Source: CAWUEZ02 sp963921355
GTDB lineage: Bacteria > Pseudomonadota > Alphaproteobacteria > Thalassobaculales > Thalassobaculaceae
Direction: 5' to 3'
DNA: 64,000 bases
Assembly: GCA_963921355.3 (NCBI GenBank)
Contig: OZ001190.1
Location: forward strand, 496,001-560,000
Shown here in pieces: positions 24,726 through 32,311 of this stretch. The notes below the pieces were generated by a model that made no database searches, had not been told where the DNA came from, and saw nothing but the letters and a program-made list of their open reading frames with translations. Position numbers and translations under genes: made by a program. How positions within the stretch are numbered: the first letter of the stretch is position 1; each line of letters starts with the position of its first letter.

Positions 24726-25611
24726 CCCTTCTGTGACCACCGCGGCCGCCCTGTTCATGCTGGCGGCGGCGGCCCTGGTCGCGGCGACCACCCTGATCGC
24801 CAAAGTGCTGGGCCAGACCCTGCTGGGCGAACCGCTGCCGGGGCTGATGGTCAGCGCCGGCCGGTTCGTGTTCGCCTGGATCGCCCTGGTGCCGATCGTG
24901 CTGGCCCTGCGCCCCGGCTTCGCCGGCGCCAACTGGCGCATGCACGCGGCCCGGGCGATCTCCGGCTGGGCGACGGTGAGCTGCATTTTCACGGCCGCCG
25001 CGCTGATGCCGCTGGCCGACGCGACCGCCATCAGTTTCCTCAACCCGCTGATCGCCATGGTCCTTGCGATCCCCCTGCTCGGCGAGCGGGTCGGCCCGTG
25101 GCGCTGGGGGGCGGCGGTGCTGGCGGTCCTTGGCGCCCTGGTGCTGATCCGCCCGGGCATGGCCGCGTTCCAGCCGGCTGCCCTGATCGCGCTCGCCGCC
25201 GCCCTGTTCGGGGCCTTCGAGGTGATCTTCGTGAAGAAGCTGACCGGCGGCGCCGACGGCCAGGGCGAGCCGCCGATCCGGATTCTGTTCGTCAACAACA
25301 CGATCGGTGCCGTCGTGGCGGTGGCGGTCGCCACCACGGTCTGGGTCTGGCCGACGCCGGCGCAGTGGGGCCTTCTGGTCGCGATCGGCCTGGTGATGGT
25401 CACCGCCCAAAGCCTGTTCCTGCAGGCCATGAAGCGGGCCGACGCCAGTTTCGTGATGCCGTTCTTCTACGCCACCCTGGTGTTCGCCGCGCTCTATGAT
25501 GCCGCCGTATTCGCGGTCGCACCGACCAGCCTGTCGATCCTGGGTGCCGCCCTGATCGTCGCCGGTGCGGTGCTGCTCGCCTGGCGCGAACGGGTGAACC
25601 GGGCTGGGTAA
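24715..25611 (+). CDS. EamA/DMT family transporter
   Basis: 298-aa inner-membrane protein, ten predicted helices in two EamA halves (first ending VLGALVLIRPG, second ending AGAVLLAWRE). GTG start inside the end of the CoA-transferase gene. Members move metabolites, amino-acid derivatives or thiols, and direction cannot be read from sequence. As the last gene of the plus-strand run it may handle an intermediate of the pathway. A palindromic repeat follows the stop. Confidence 0.85.
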   Translation: MPSSPSVTTAAALFMLAAAALVAATTLIAKVLGQTLLGEPLPGLMVSAGRFVFAWIALVPIVLALRPGFAGANWRMHAARAISGWATVSCIFTAAALMPLADATAISFLNPLIAMVLAIPLLGERVGPWRWGAAVLAVLGALVLIRPGMAAFQPAALIALAAALFGAFEVIFVKKLTGGADGQGEPPIRILFVNNTIGAVVAVAVATTVWVWPTPAQWGLLVAIGLVMVTAQSLFLQAMKRADASFVMPFFYATLVFAALYDAAVFAVAPTSLSILGAALIVAGAVLLAWRERVNRAG

Positions 25612-25634
25612 GGCAATTACACCGCTTCCCTTTT

Positions 25635-25751
25635 CTCACTCCCCGGGCCTGACCCGGGGCCTAGAACTGCAGCGTGCTGGAACGCTGGAGTGCTCTGGTG
25701 GAAGGTCCAGCACCCTCCACCCTAGGCCCCGGGTCACGCCCGGGGAGTGAG
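25635..25751. repeat. Palindromic element copy D: 30-bp inverted repeats around a 57-base loop
   Basis: Arms CTCACTCCCCGGGCCTGACC... (25635-25664) and ...CCCGGGGAGTGAG (25722-25751) pair with one mismatch. The loop starts AACTGCAGCGTGCTGG, resembling the ATGGAGCGCGCTG of copy B. It fills the gap between two convergent genes and can form a strong bidirectional hairpin. Confidence 0.75.
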
Positions 25752-25774
25752 TTTGGAGGAGAGCCACAGGAAAC

Positions 25775-26503
25775 TCACAACAATCCCGCCAGCTGCCGCT
25801 TGACCGCGAGCAGGTCGGGGCCGGTGCGGTCGCGGCGGTGGGCGAGGGCGACCGGAACCTCGGCGGCAATCCGACCCGGTCCCGGTTTCATCACAACCAC
25901 CCGGTCGGCGAGATAGGCCGCCTCCTCCAGATCGTGGGTGACCAGAACCAGGGTGAACCGGGCATCACGCCACAGATCCAGAACATGGTCCTGGAGACTG
26001 GCCTTGGTGAAGGCGTCGAGGGCGCTGAACGGCTCGTCCATCAGCAGAATCGCGGGCCGCCGCGCGAGGGCGCGGGCGATCGCCACACGCTGGGCCATGC
26101 CGCCCGAGAGCTGGCGCGGCCACAGGCCGGCCGCGTCCCCGAGACCGACCCGCTCCAGAACTTCGGCGATCCGGGCGTCCTGGTCGGCGCGCGTCAGATC
26201 CAGCAGCGCTAGCCGGATGTTCTCGCGCACCGTCAACCAGGGCATCAGGCGCGGTTCCTGGAACACCATGGCGATCTCCGGCGTCGGTCCCACCAGCCCG
26301 CAGCCGTCGAGGGCAACCTGCCCTCCGCTTGGCCGGTCGAGGCCCGAGAGGATCCGCAGCAGGGTCGACTTGCCGCATCCGCTGGCCCCGATCAGGGCGA
26401 CGATCTCGTGCTCACCAATCGTCAGGTCGACGCCGCCAAGCGCCGTCACCGGGTCCGGGCCGCGGCCGGTGAACCGTCGTTCAACCGCCTGAACATCAAG
26501 CAT
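25775..26503 (-). CDS. ABC transporter ATP-binding protein, NitT/TauT (sulfonate/nitrate) type
   Basis: 242 aa. Walker A ASGCGKSTLLRIL, Q-loop VFQEPRLMPWLTV, signature LSGGMAQRVAIARAL, Walker B ILLMDEPFSALDAFTK, switch histidine in VTHDLEEAAYL. The DALT/K loop after Walker B and the size are typical of SsuB/TauB/NrtD. Its start overlaps the permease by 8 bases. Third gene of the importer preceded by the SAM-II riboswitch. Confidence 0.9.
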   Translation of the reverse strand: MLDVQAVERRFTGRGPDPVTALGGVDLTIGEHEIVALIGASGCGKSTLLRILSGLDRPSGGQVALDGCGLVGPTPEIAMVFQEPRLMPWLTVRENIRLALLDLTRADQDARIAEVLERVGLGDAAGLWPRQLSGGMAQRVAIARALARRPAILLMDEPFSALDAFTKASLQDHVLDLWRDARFTLVLVTHDLEEAAYLADRVVVMKPGPGRIAAEVPVALAHRRDRTGPDLLAVKRQLAGLL

Positions 26504-27377
26504 CGCGGTCCCTTTCCTCCAGGGTTTCCAGACTGTCCTGCCAGCCGAGCCAGGGAGCGGCGGCCGCCGCGAGGAGCCGGTCGGAGATCTTTCCGGCGAT
26601 CGCGAACAGGATCAGGCTGGCGATGATCAGGGCGGGGCGGCCGGTCATCTGGCCGTCGACCATCAGAAAGCCGAGGCCCTCGCTCGCCCCCATCAGTTCG
26701 GCGGCGATGACGAACATCCAGCCCAGCGCCAGACCGCCGCGCAGGCCGGTGACATAGGCCGGCAGGGTTCCCGGCAGCAGGACGTAACGCACCGTGCGCC
26801 AGGTCGACAGGCCATTGATCCGGGCGACTTCGACTAGGCGCCGGTCGGTCTGGCGGATCGCCGTCATCAGGTTGAGGTAGACCGGGAAGAACACGCCGAC
26901 GGCGATCAGGGTGACCTTCGAGGTCTCGAAGATCCCGAACCACAGGATGAACAGGGGCACCCAGGCCAGTGATGGAACCGCCTTGAGCGCCTGCAAGGTC
27001 GGGTCGAGCAGAGCGCGGGCGAGCCGGGACTGGCCGGTCAGCACGCCGAGCACGGTCGCCGCCAGCACGCCCCAGAAGAAGCCGAAGCCGACCCGGCCGC
27101 CGGTAACGGCGATGTGCTCGACCAGCGTGCCGTCGTCGACGAGCAGACCGACCTCGCGCAGCACCTCGGCCGGCGGCGGGACCAGGGTCGGCTGGAACAC
27201 ACCGAGTAAGGACAGGGTCTGCCATGCGGCCAGCAGGACCAAAGGCACGGCCAAGCCGAGCCAGCCGGAAACCAGCCGACGAAACCAGACCAGAATGGCG
27301 AAGCGGGAGGCGGCATCCGCCGCCTCCCCTTTCCGCGCCGCCGGGATCCGGCCGGCGATGGTGTCGATGAGCGCCAT
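26496..27377 (-). CDS. ABC transporter permease, NitT/TauT (SsuC-like) type
   Basis: 293-aa inner-membrane permease with about six helices. It has the conserved PPPAEVLREVGLLVDDGTLVEHI segment and LKAVPSLAWVPLFILWFGIFETSKV. The EAA loop LVEVARINGLSTWRTVRYVLLPG and AAELMGASEGLGFLMV are both typical of sulfonate/taurine/nitrate permeases. It follows the binding-protein gene by 7 bases. Confidence 0.9.
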   Translation of the reverse strand: MALIDTIAGRIPAARKGEAADAASRFAILVWFRRLVSGWLGLAVPLVLLAAWQTLSLLGVFQPTLVPPPAEVLREVGLLVDDGTLVEHIAVTGGRVGFGFFWGVLAATVLGVLTGQSRLARALLDPTLQALKAVPSLAWVPLFILWFGIFETSKVTLIAVGVFFPVYLNLMTAIRQTDRRLVEVARINGLSTWRTVRYVLLPGTLPAYVTGLRGGLALGWMFVIAAELMGASEGLGFLMVDGQMTGRPALIIASLILFAIAGKISDRLLAAAAAPWLGWQDSLETLEERDRDA

Positions 27378-27384
27378 GACCGGA

Positions 27385-28386
27385 TCAGTTGGTCAGGCGG
27401 GTGGCGTCTTCGAGGAACCGGGTGTCGATCAGGGTGTCGACCACCTCGGTCACCGAGACCTCTGGCTTGATGACGCCGATCTTCTGCAGGATGTCACCCG
27501 CCGCCAGGAAGGTCCCGCGGTGCGCCGTACCGATGGCCGGCTCAGACAGATCGGTGCGTTCGCTCAGCTGGCGTTCGGCCACCGCATCCGACAGCTTGAC
27601 CGCATCGACCAGCACCGCCCGCAGCTCATCGGGATGGGTCAGCGCGTATTGCCGGCCCTTCTCGTAGACCTTCAGGACCCGGCGGATCACGTCGGGATGC
27701 TTGGTGGCGAAGTCCTCGCGGACGTTGAGGATGCCGTAGGTGTTGAGGTCGGCGTTGCGGAAGAACAGCTTTGCCCCACCCTCAAGTTCCGCTTTGGCCA
27801 TGTGCGGATCGAGACCGGCCCAGGCATCGACCTGTCCGGCGGCCAGCGCCCGATAGCCGTCCGGATGCTGCAGCAGCACGACCTTGATGTCCTTCTCGGT
27901 CAGGCCGACGCTGTCGAGCGCCGGCAGCAGGAAAATGTGCGGGTCGGTGCCGCGGGTCACAGCGACCCGCTTGCCCTTCAGGTCCTCGATGCGGGTAATT
28001 CCCGTGTCGCCGCGGGTGACCAGGGCCGTCCATTCCGGCTTGGAGTAGGCGTAGATCGACTTGATCGGAATGCCGTTGGCCCGGCCGATCACCGAGGCGG
28101 CGCCGGCGGTGGATCCGAAGTCGACGCTGGACCCGTTCAGGAACTCGAGCGCCTTGTTGGATCCGAGCGACAGGACCCAACGGACGTCGACGTCGTCACG
28201 GGCGAACTCCTCCTCGATCCAACCCTTCTTCTTCAGCAGCAGACTGACCGGGTTGTAGTAGGCGTAGTCGACCGTGATGCGGTCCGGCAGATCGGCCGCG
28301 AGACCGGGGACGGGGGAAGCCGTCAGGCCGATGGTGGCGGCAAGCGCGGCCAGGCCGCCAAGCAGGGTGCGTTTGGTGATAGTCAT
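27385..28386 (-). CDS. Substrate-binding protein of a sulfonate/NitT-type ABC importer
   Basis: 333 aa. Signal peptide MTITKRTLLGGLAALAATIGL...GLAA. The mature part shows ITVDYAYYNPVSLLLKKKGWIEEEF, SSVDFGSTAGAASVIGRANGIPI and DLKGKRVAVTRGTDPHIFL, the pattern of aliphatic sulfonate-binding proteins (SsuA). The ATG is preceded by AAGGAG at 8 bases; a GTG three codons earlier is too close to it. The 139 bases upstream hold an intrinsic terminator and SAM-II aptamer. An organosulfur ligand feeding cysteine/methionine synthesis is the best reading. Confidence 0.87.
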   Translation of the reverse strand: MTITKRTLLGGLAALAATIGLTASPVPGLAADLPDRITVDYAYYNPVSLLLKKKGWIEEEFARDDVDVRWVLSLGSNKALEFLNGSSVDFGSTAGAASVIGRANGIPIKSIYAYSKPEWTALVTRGDTGITRIEDLKGKRVAVTRGTDPHIFLLPALDSVGLTEKDIKVVLLQHPDGYRALAAGQVDAWAGLDPHMAKAELEGGAKLFFRNADLNTYGILNVREDFATKHPDVIRRVLKVYEKGRQYALTHPDELRAVLVDAVKLSDAVAERQLSERTDLSEPAIGTAHRGTFLAAGDILQKIGVIKPEVSVTEVVDTLIDTRFLEDATRLTN

Positions 28387-28486
28387 CGGTTTCACTCCTT
28401 CACGTCGAGGGGCCAGAGACCACCTCTTGGGTTAGGAGGCTCTGGTTCACTCGTCGGAAGGAGGGCGCGCCTGCAGGCCGGGCATG

Positions 28487-28516
28487 AAAAAAGCCCGGCG
28501 CAGCAAGCGACGGGCC
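28487..28516 (-). terminator. Intrinsic terminator downstream of the SAM-II aptamer
   Basis: On the minus strand: GCCCG...CGGGC stem with a 13-base loop, followed at once by six T. It lies between the aptamer and the binding-protein gene. A segment just before it (GGGTCGGAGG) can instead pair with CCTTCCGAC further downstream, a possible antiterminator. Confidence 0.75.
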
Positions 28517-28524
28517 TCCGACCC

Positions 28525-28583
28525 ACTCGCTTTAGCGGATATTTGTAAGGCGCCCCCGCAAGCTGAGCCTCAAATCGGCGCCG
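28525..28583 (-). ncRNA. SAM-II riboswitch
   Basis: Minus-strand aptamer. P1 stem GGCGCC (28577-28582) pairs with GGCGCC (28549-28554). The loop contains GATTTGA and GCTTGC, and the 3' pseudoknot strand reads TTACAAAT then CCGCTAAAGCG. These are the SAM-II (metA-type) consensus elements: GAUUU in loop 1, UUGC before P1', and AAA(U)...GCUAAA after it. High S-adenosylmethionine should reduce expression of the importer, here probably through the terminator that follows. Confidence 0.82.
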
Positions 28584-28589
28584 TCAAAA

Positions 28590-28618
28590 GCGTTAACCGC
28601 GGCCGCAGCGGCGGTCAA
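28590..28618 (-). promoter_or_regulatory. Sigma-70-type promoter for the riboswitch/importer operon
   Basis: TTGACC and TAACGC separated by exactly 17 bases, with the -10 about 7 bases before the P1 stem of the aptamer. Geometry is ideal. The start site would coincide with the riboswitch 5' end. Confidence 0.7.
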
Positions 28619-28640
28619 CAGGGTTTTCCAGAAAAAATTT

Positions 28641-29108
28641 TTACTGTTTGTTTTCAGCGAGTTCGATGGCCTTCGTCAGCTCATCGAGGGCTTCGCACCC
28701 ATCCGGGCACAACATCGCGATGCGCGCGAGCAACGCTTTCGCCTCGGCTGGCCGGTCGGTCTCCAGGTACAGCTCGCCGAGATACTCCATCGCCTCGACA
28801 TGGCCCGGATCGAGCCGCAACGCGTTTCCGTAATGTCGCTCCGCCGCCTCGAAATCCCCGAGCTTGCGGGTGGCAAATCCGAGGTAGTTCCAGGCGTTGG
28901 CGTCGTTGGGATTGCGCTTCAGGGTCGCCTGCAGCAGCGGGATCGCCTCGCCATAGGCCTCGACCCAGATCAAGCCGACCGCTTTTTCGTAGTCGGCATC
29001 AACCGTCTGGTTCGGTGTCTTGCTCTCCAGCCCACCGATCGCCAGCGCGGTCCCAGGCACCGCCAATGCCAGCGCCAGAACCATAACCCGAAGCATCGCC
29101 GTCACCAT
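28641..29108 (-). CDS. Exported TPR-repeat protein
   Basis: 155 aa. Starts MVTAMLRVMVLALALAVPGTALA, a signal peptide, with AGGAGAG as ribosome site; a longer frame exists but lacks one. Then about three tetratricopeptide repeats: DYEKAVGLIWVEAYGEAIPLLQ, NDANAWNYLGFATRKLGDFEAAERHYGNALRLDP, and EAMEYLGELYLETDRPAEAKALL. CPDGC near the C-terminus could form a disulfide. A periplasmic scaffold protein; partner unknown. Confidence 0.82.
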   Translation of the reverse strand: MVTAMLRVMVLALALAVPGTALAIGGLESKTPNQTVDADYEKAVGLIWVEAYGEAIPLLQATLKRNPNDANAWNYLGFATRKLGDFEAAERHYGNALRLDPGHVEAMEYLGELYLETDRPAEAKALLARIAMLCPDGCEALDELTKAIELAENKQ

Positions 29109-29262
29109 TCGGCTCTCCTGCACCGCGCGCGCTTGCTCTGCGACAGCCCTTTCGGACCCGACCATCGGATAGCTGATTCTAGCCCCTATTGTCGCCGAAA
29201 ACGATCAGATGGCCGTGATGGGCCGGGCCGTCGCCCGGGCAATAGGGTCTCAGCCCTGGATT

Positions 29263-29850
29263 TCACTCGGGCAGAACGGTCTCGATTGCCGCAATCACAT
29301 CCGGGTGTGTGGGCGCCACCTGGGTCGGAATTGCTCCCGCGAGGCTGCCGTCCGGCGCGACCAGATACTTGTGGAAATTCCAGCGTGGCGTCTGCGCCCG
29401 GCCTCCGGTTGCAGCCGCCCAGCGATAGAACGGGTGGGCGCCGGCACCGATCACCGCCTGCTTCTCCGTCATCGGGAAATCGACGGCGAAATGGACCTCG
29501 CAGAACGCCTTGATCTCGGCTTCGGTGCCGGGCTCCTGGCCGCGGAAATCGTTGGAAGGCACCCCGAGCACCACCAGGCCCCGGTCGCGATAGCGCTCCC
29601 ATAGGCTCTGCAGACCCTCGTATTGCGGGGTGAAACCGCAGCGCGACGCGGTGTTCACGACCAATACCGCCTTGCCCGCGAACTGCGCCATCGGCAGCGG
29701 CTCGCCGTCGATCGAGGTGAACGAGAACGCGTGCGCAGGACCGGTTTCAGCCCGCGCCGGGCCGCCACCGAAGGCCAGGAGAACAGCCGCCAGCAGAGCG
29801 AAGATCGCCACCTGCCGGCCGCCCGCCGGCCGGCCCGAGAGGTTAAGCAT
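29263..29850 (-). CDS. Glutathione peroxidase family protein, exported
   Basis: 195 aa. A signal peptide (VAIFALLAAVLLAFGGGPARA) precedes the thioredoxin-fold domain. The peroxidatic residue is a cysteine, not selenocysteine, in VNTASRCGFTPQYEGLQ. The rest of the catalytic tetrad is seen as the glutamine-like position and PRWNFHKYLVAPDG (Trp-Asn). FPMTEK is conserved. Its ATG overlaps the stop of the molybdoenzyme gene, so the two are coupled. Expected to reduce peroxides in the periplasm using a thioredoxin-type donor. Confidence 0.87.
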   Translation of the reverse strand: MLNLSGRPAGGRQVAIFALLAAVLLAFGGGPARAETGPAHAFSFTSIDGEPLPMAQFAGKAVLVVNTASRCGFTPQYEGLQSLWERYRDRGLVVLGVPSNDFRGQEPGTEAEIKAFCEVHFAVDFPMTEKQAVIGAGAHPFYRWAAATGGRAQTPRWNFHKYLVAPDGSLAGAIPTQVAPTHPDVIAAIETVLPE

Positions 29851-30502
29851 AGCGCTGCTCCTTCCACGGATCGCCCAGCATGTGATAGCCGCGCGATTCC
29901 CAGAATCCCTTGATGTCACGTTCCACGAACCGGATCGATCGGATCCACTTCGCGCTCTTCCAGAAATAGAGCGCCGGCACCACCAGTCGAACCGGGCCAC
30001 CGTGGTCGCGACTCAATGGCGCACCGTTCCAGTCGGTCGCCAGCAGGCTGTCATCCTCATGCAGATAGTCGACGGGCAGGTTCACGGTGTAGCCGTCATA
30101 GGACTTGATCAGCACGAACCGGGCTTCGTCGCGGGGACGGACTTCCGCCAGCAGGTCGCGGGTGGCGACGCCGCCGAACCGGTCGCCCAGGCGCGACCAC
30201 GACGTTACACAGTGGATGTCGACCGTTCGCTCGGTCCGCGGAATCAACGTCAGGTCGTGGTGGGTGAAGACGGTCGGGACGTCAACCAGACCCTCGACCG
30301 ACAGCCGCCAGTCCTTGGCGGGCAGGTTCGGATGGGTGCCAAGGTCGAGCACGGGCCAGTCGCGCACAAGATGCTGACCCGGCGGCAGCTTCGGCGAACT
30401 GGCCGTGGCACGCGGCGCGAACCCCTTGCGGTCACGCGCCCAGCGTTCCTTCTCGGCAACCAGTTTCGCGCGCTTGGCCGCTATGCGGGCATCGACATTC
30501 AT
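29843..30502 (-). CDS. Molybdopterin-dependent sulfite-oxidase-fold oxidoreductase
   Basis: About 219 aa from MNVDARIAAKRAKL; two further starts up to 12 codons upstream are possible and none has a clear ribosome site. The molybdopterin domain of the sulfite oxidase/MsrP family is recognisable: DWRLSVEGLVDVP, then the Mo-ligand cysteine in VDIHCVTSWSRLG, DLLAEVRP, and DHGGPVRLVVPALYFWKSAKWIRSI. No Tat signal is seen, so it is predicted cytoplasmic, unlike MsrP. The physiological substrate is unknown. Sulfite is attractive given the putative desulfinase nearby. Confidence 0.83.
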   Translation of the reverse strand: MNVDARIAAKRAKLVAEKERWARDRKGFAPRATASSPKLPPGQHLVRDWPVLDLGTHPNLPAKDWRLSVEGLVDVPTVFTHHDLTLIPRTERTVDIHCVTSWSRLGDRFGGVATRDLLAEVRPRDEARFVLIKSYDGYTVNLPVDYLHEDDSLLATDWNGAPLSRDHGGPVRLVVPALYFWKSAKWIRSIRFVERDIKGFWESRGYHMLGDPWKEQRYA

Positions 30503-30645
30503 GGGCATCATATTGGGGAGCGCGGCGGCCATCGCCAAGGGCGGGAAACGCAGTCGTGACCCAATCGCGCTGGCGCGCGCGGGCGATCCCGGAGACCCTG
30601 GGCGCCAGTCCGAGCATCACCCGGATCGCCAAACGGAGAAACGCG

Positions 30646-31308
30646 ATGACAACGCTTGCCGACCAACTGGCCGCCAACACGGCTGAGCGCCGCAAGGTGC
30701 TTTCCGACGATGACTGGGGGGTGATCGACAGCTCGATCGCCGATCTGTCGGCCACCGGCATCCGCGACCGGGTCCTGAAGATCGGGGACGCCGCGCCGGG
30801 CTTCGCCCTGCCGAACGCTCTCGGAAGTACCGTTTCCAGGGCCGATCTGCTGGCCCGGGGACCATTGGTGGTCAAGTTCTATCGCGGTGCGTGGTGTTCC
30901 TACTGCAATGTCGAGGTGCGCGCCCTGATGGGCGTGCTCGACGAGATCCGCGGGCTGGGAGCTGAGATGGTGGCGATCACCCCAGAGGTGCCGGACCAGA
31001 TGGTCACCATGCAGGAGAAGCATGACCTGGCGTTCGAGGTGCTGTCCGATGTCGGCAACACGGTCGCCCGGCAATACGGGCTGGTGTGGCAACTGCCGGA
31101 GCGGGTCCGCGGCTTCTACGCCAAGATCGGGCTGGATCTCGAACGCTCAAACGGCGACGACAGTTGGGAACTGCCGATCCCCGGCAATTTCGTACTGGCC
31201 CCGGACGGCACCGTGCTGGACGTGTTCGCCGACCCGGACTACCGGGTCCGACAGGAACCGGCCGACGTCGTCGCGGTGCTGCGGAAATACGTCGAGGGCA
31301 AGGGATAG
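30646..31308 (+). CDS. Peroxiredoxin-like AhpC/TSA family protein
   Basis: 220 aa. Thioredoxin-fold peroxiredoxin with the active-site segment VVKFYRGAWCSYCNVEVRAL (CxxC, the N-terminal Cys being the likely peroxidatic one). GNFVLAPDGTVLDVFADPDYR lies near the end. A GGAG ribosome site precedes ATG MTTLADQLA; the open frame extends upstream but runs into the neighbouring control region. Divergent from the molybdoenzyme-peroxidase pair, making a small thiol/peroxide group. Confidence 0.87.
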   Translation: MTTLADQLAANTAERRKVLSDDDWGVIDSSIADLSATGIRDRVLKIGDAAPGFALPNALGSTVSRADLLARGPLVVKFYRGAWCSYCNVEVRALMGVLDEIRGLGAEMVAITPEVPDQMVTMQEKHDLAFEVLSDVGNTVARQYGLVWQLPERVRGFYAKIGLDLERSNGDDSWELPIPGNFVLAPDGTVLDVFADPDYRVRQEPADVVAVLRKYVEGKG

Positions 31309-31425
31309 GCCCTTCGACACGGGTCCCGGATCAACCCCGGATTAAATCCGGGGCGGGCCCCTGCTCAGGACGAGGTTTCTTCTTTTGACCTCGCCCTGAG
31401 CAGCCCGTAGGGCGTGTCGAAGGGC
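31309..31425. repeat. CCTTCGACAC...GTGTCGAAGG palindromic repeat, long form
   Basis: Outer arms GCCCTTCGACAC / GTGTCGAAGGGC. Inner hairpins: CCCCGGATTAAATCCGGGG and CTCAGGACGAGG...CCTCGCCCTGAG. It fills the space between two convergent genes, where it may act as a two-way terminator. Same family at 22.7 and 63.1 kb. Confidence 0.8.
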
Positions 31426-31469
31426 CTCAAAACGGGAGACAGGCCCGGGCGCGCCCGGGCACCGTCGCA

Positions 31470-32192
31470 TCAGTACATGTGCTGGCCGCCGTTGATGCTC
31501 AGGGTCGAACCGGTGATGAAACCACCCTCCTCGGCGACCAGGAAGGCGACGCCGCGGGCGATCTCCGAGGCCTGACCGAGCCGGCCTACCGGGATCCGCG
31601 CCTTGATCTTCTCGAGCACGTCATCGGGCACCGCCGCCACCATGTCGGTGTCGATATAGCCCGGCGCGATGGCATTGACCGTGATCCCGGCCCGCGCGCC
31701 TTCCTGGGCGAGCGCCTTGGTGAAGCCATGGATCCCGGACTTCGCGGCGGCGTAGTTGACCTGGCCGTACTGACCGGCCTGACCGTTGATCGACCCGATG
31801 TTGACGATCCGGCCGAACTTCCGCGCCCGCATGCCTTCGATCACGTTGCGGCACATGTTGAAGCAGGAGCCGAGGTTGGTATCGATCACCGCCTGCCAGG
31901 AGTCGTGGTCCATCTTGTGGATGGTGCCGTCGCGGGTGATGCCGGCATTGTTGACCAGAATGTCGACCGGGCCGACCTCGGCCTCGACCTTGGCAACCCC
32001 ATCCTGGCAGGCCGCGAAGTCGGAAACGTCCCATTTGAAGGCCGGAATGCCCGTGCGTGCGGTGAATTCGCGCGCCCGCTCGTCATTGCCGGCGTAGTTC
32101 GCCGCGACCTTGCACCCAGCGTCCTGCAGAGCCACGCAGATCGCCTCGCCGATACCCCGGGTACCCCCCGTGACCAGTGCCACTCGTGCCAT
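31470..32192 (-). CDS. phaB: Acetoacetyl-CoA reductase (NADPH)
   Basis: 240 aa short-chain dehydrogenase. TGGTRGIG cofactor motif at 8-15, NNAGITRDGT, catalytic Ser in NIGSINGQAGQYGQVNYAAAKSG with Tyr-x3-Lys, and the PhaB-typical C-terminus FITGSTLSINGGQHMY. Ribosome site AGGAGA precedes ATG MARVALVTGG. Reduces acetoacetyl-CoA to (R)-3-hydroxybutyryl-CoA for polymer synthesis. It follows phaA by 119 bases. Confidence 0.95.
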   Translation of the reverse strand: MARVALVTGGTRGIGEAICVALQDAGCKVAANYAGNDERAREFTARTGIPAFKWDVSDFAACQDGVAKVEAEVGPVDILVNNAGITRDGTIHKMDHDSWQAVIDTNLGSCFNMCRNVIEGMRARKFGRIVNIGSINGQAGQYGQVNYAAAKSGIHGFTKALAQEGARAGITVNAIAPGYIDTDMVAAVPDDVLEKIKARIPVGRLGQASEIARGVAFLVAEEGGFITGSTLSINGGQHMY

Positions 32193-32311
32193 ATTCCAGT
32201 CTCCTACTCTTGGCGTTGCCCCCAACCCGGCGGATCTCTCGCCCGCGTCAGGTAGACCGGCGGCGCGGACGCCGCCGATCATCAATCACTATGGTTGCAC
32301 GAACCGACCGG

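Noticed and set aside
28484..29086. Plus-strand frame of 200 codons
   Set aside because: Overlaps the riboswitch, terminator and the TPR gene on the other strand; arginine/proline-rich as expected of antisense of GC-rich genes.
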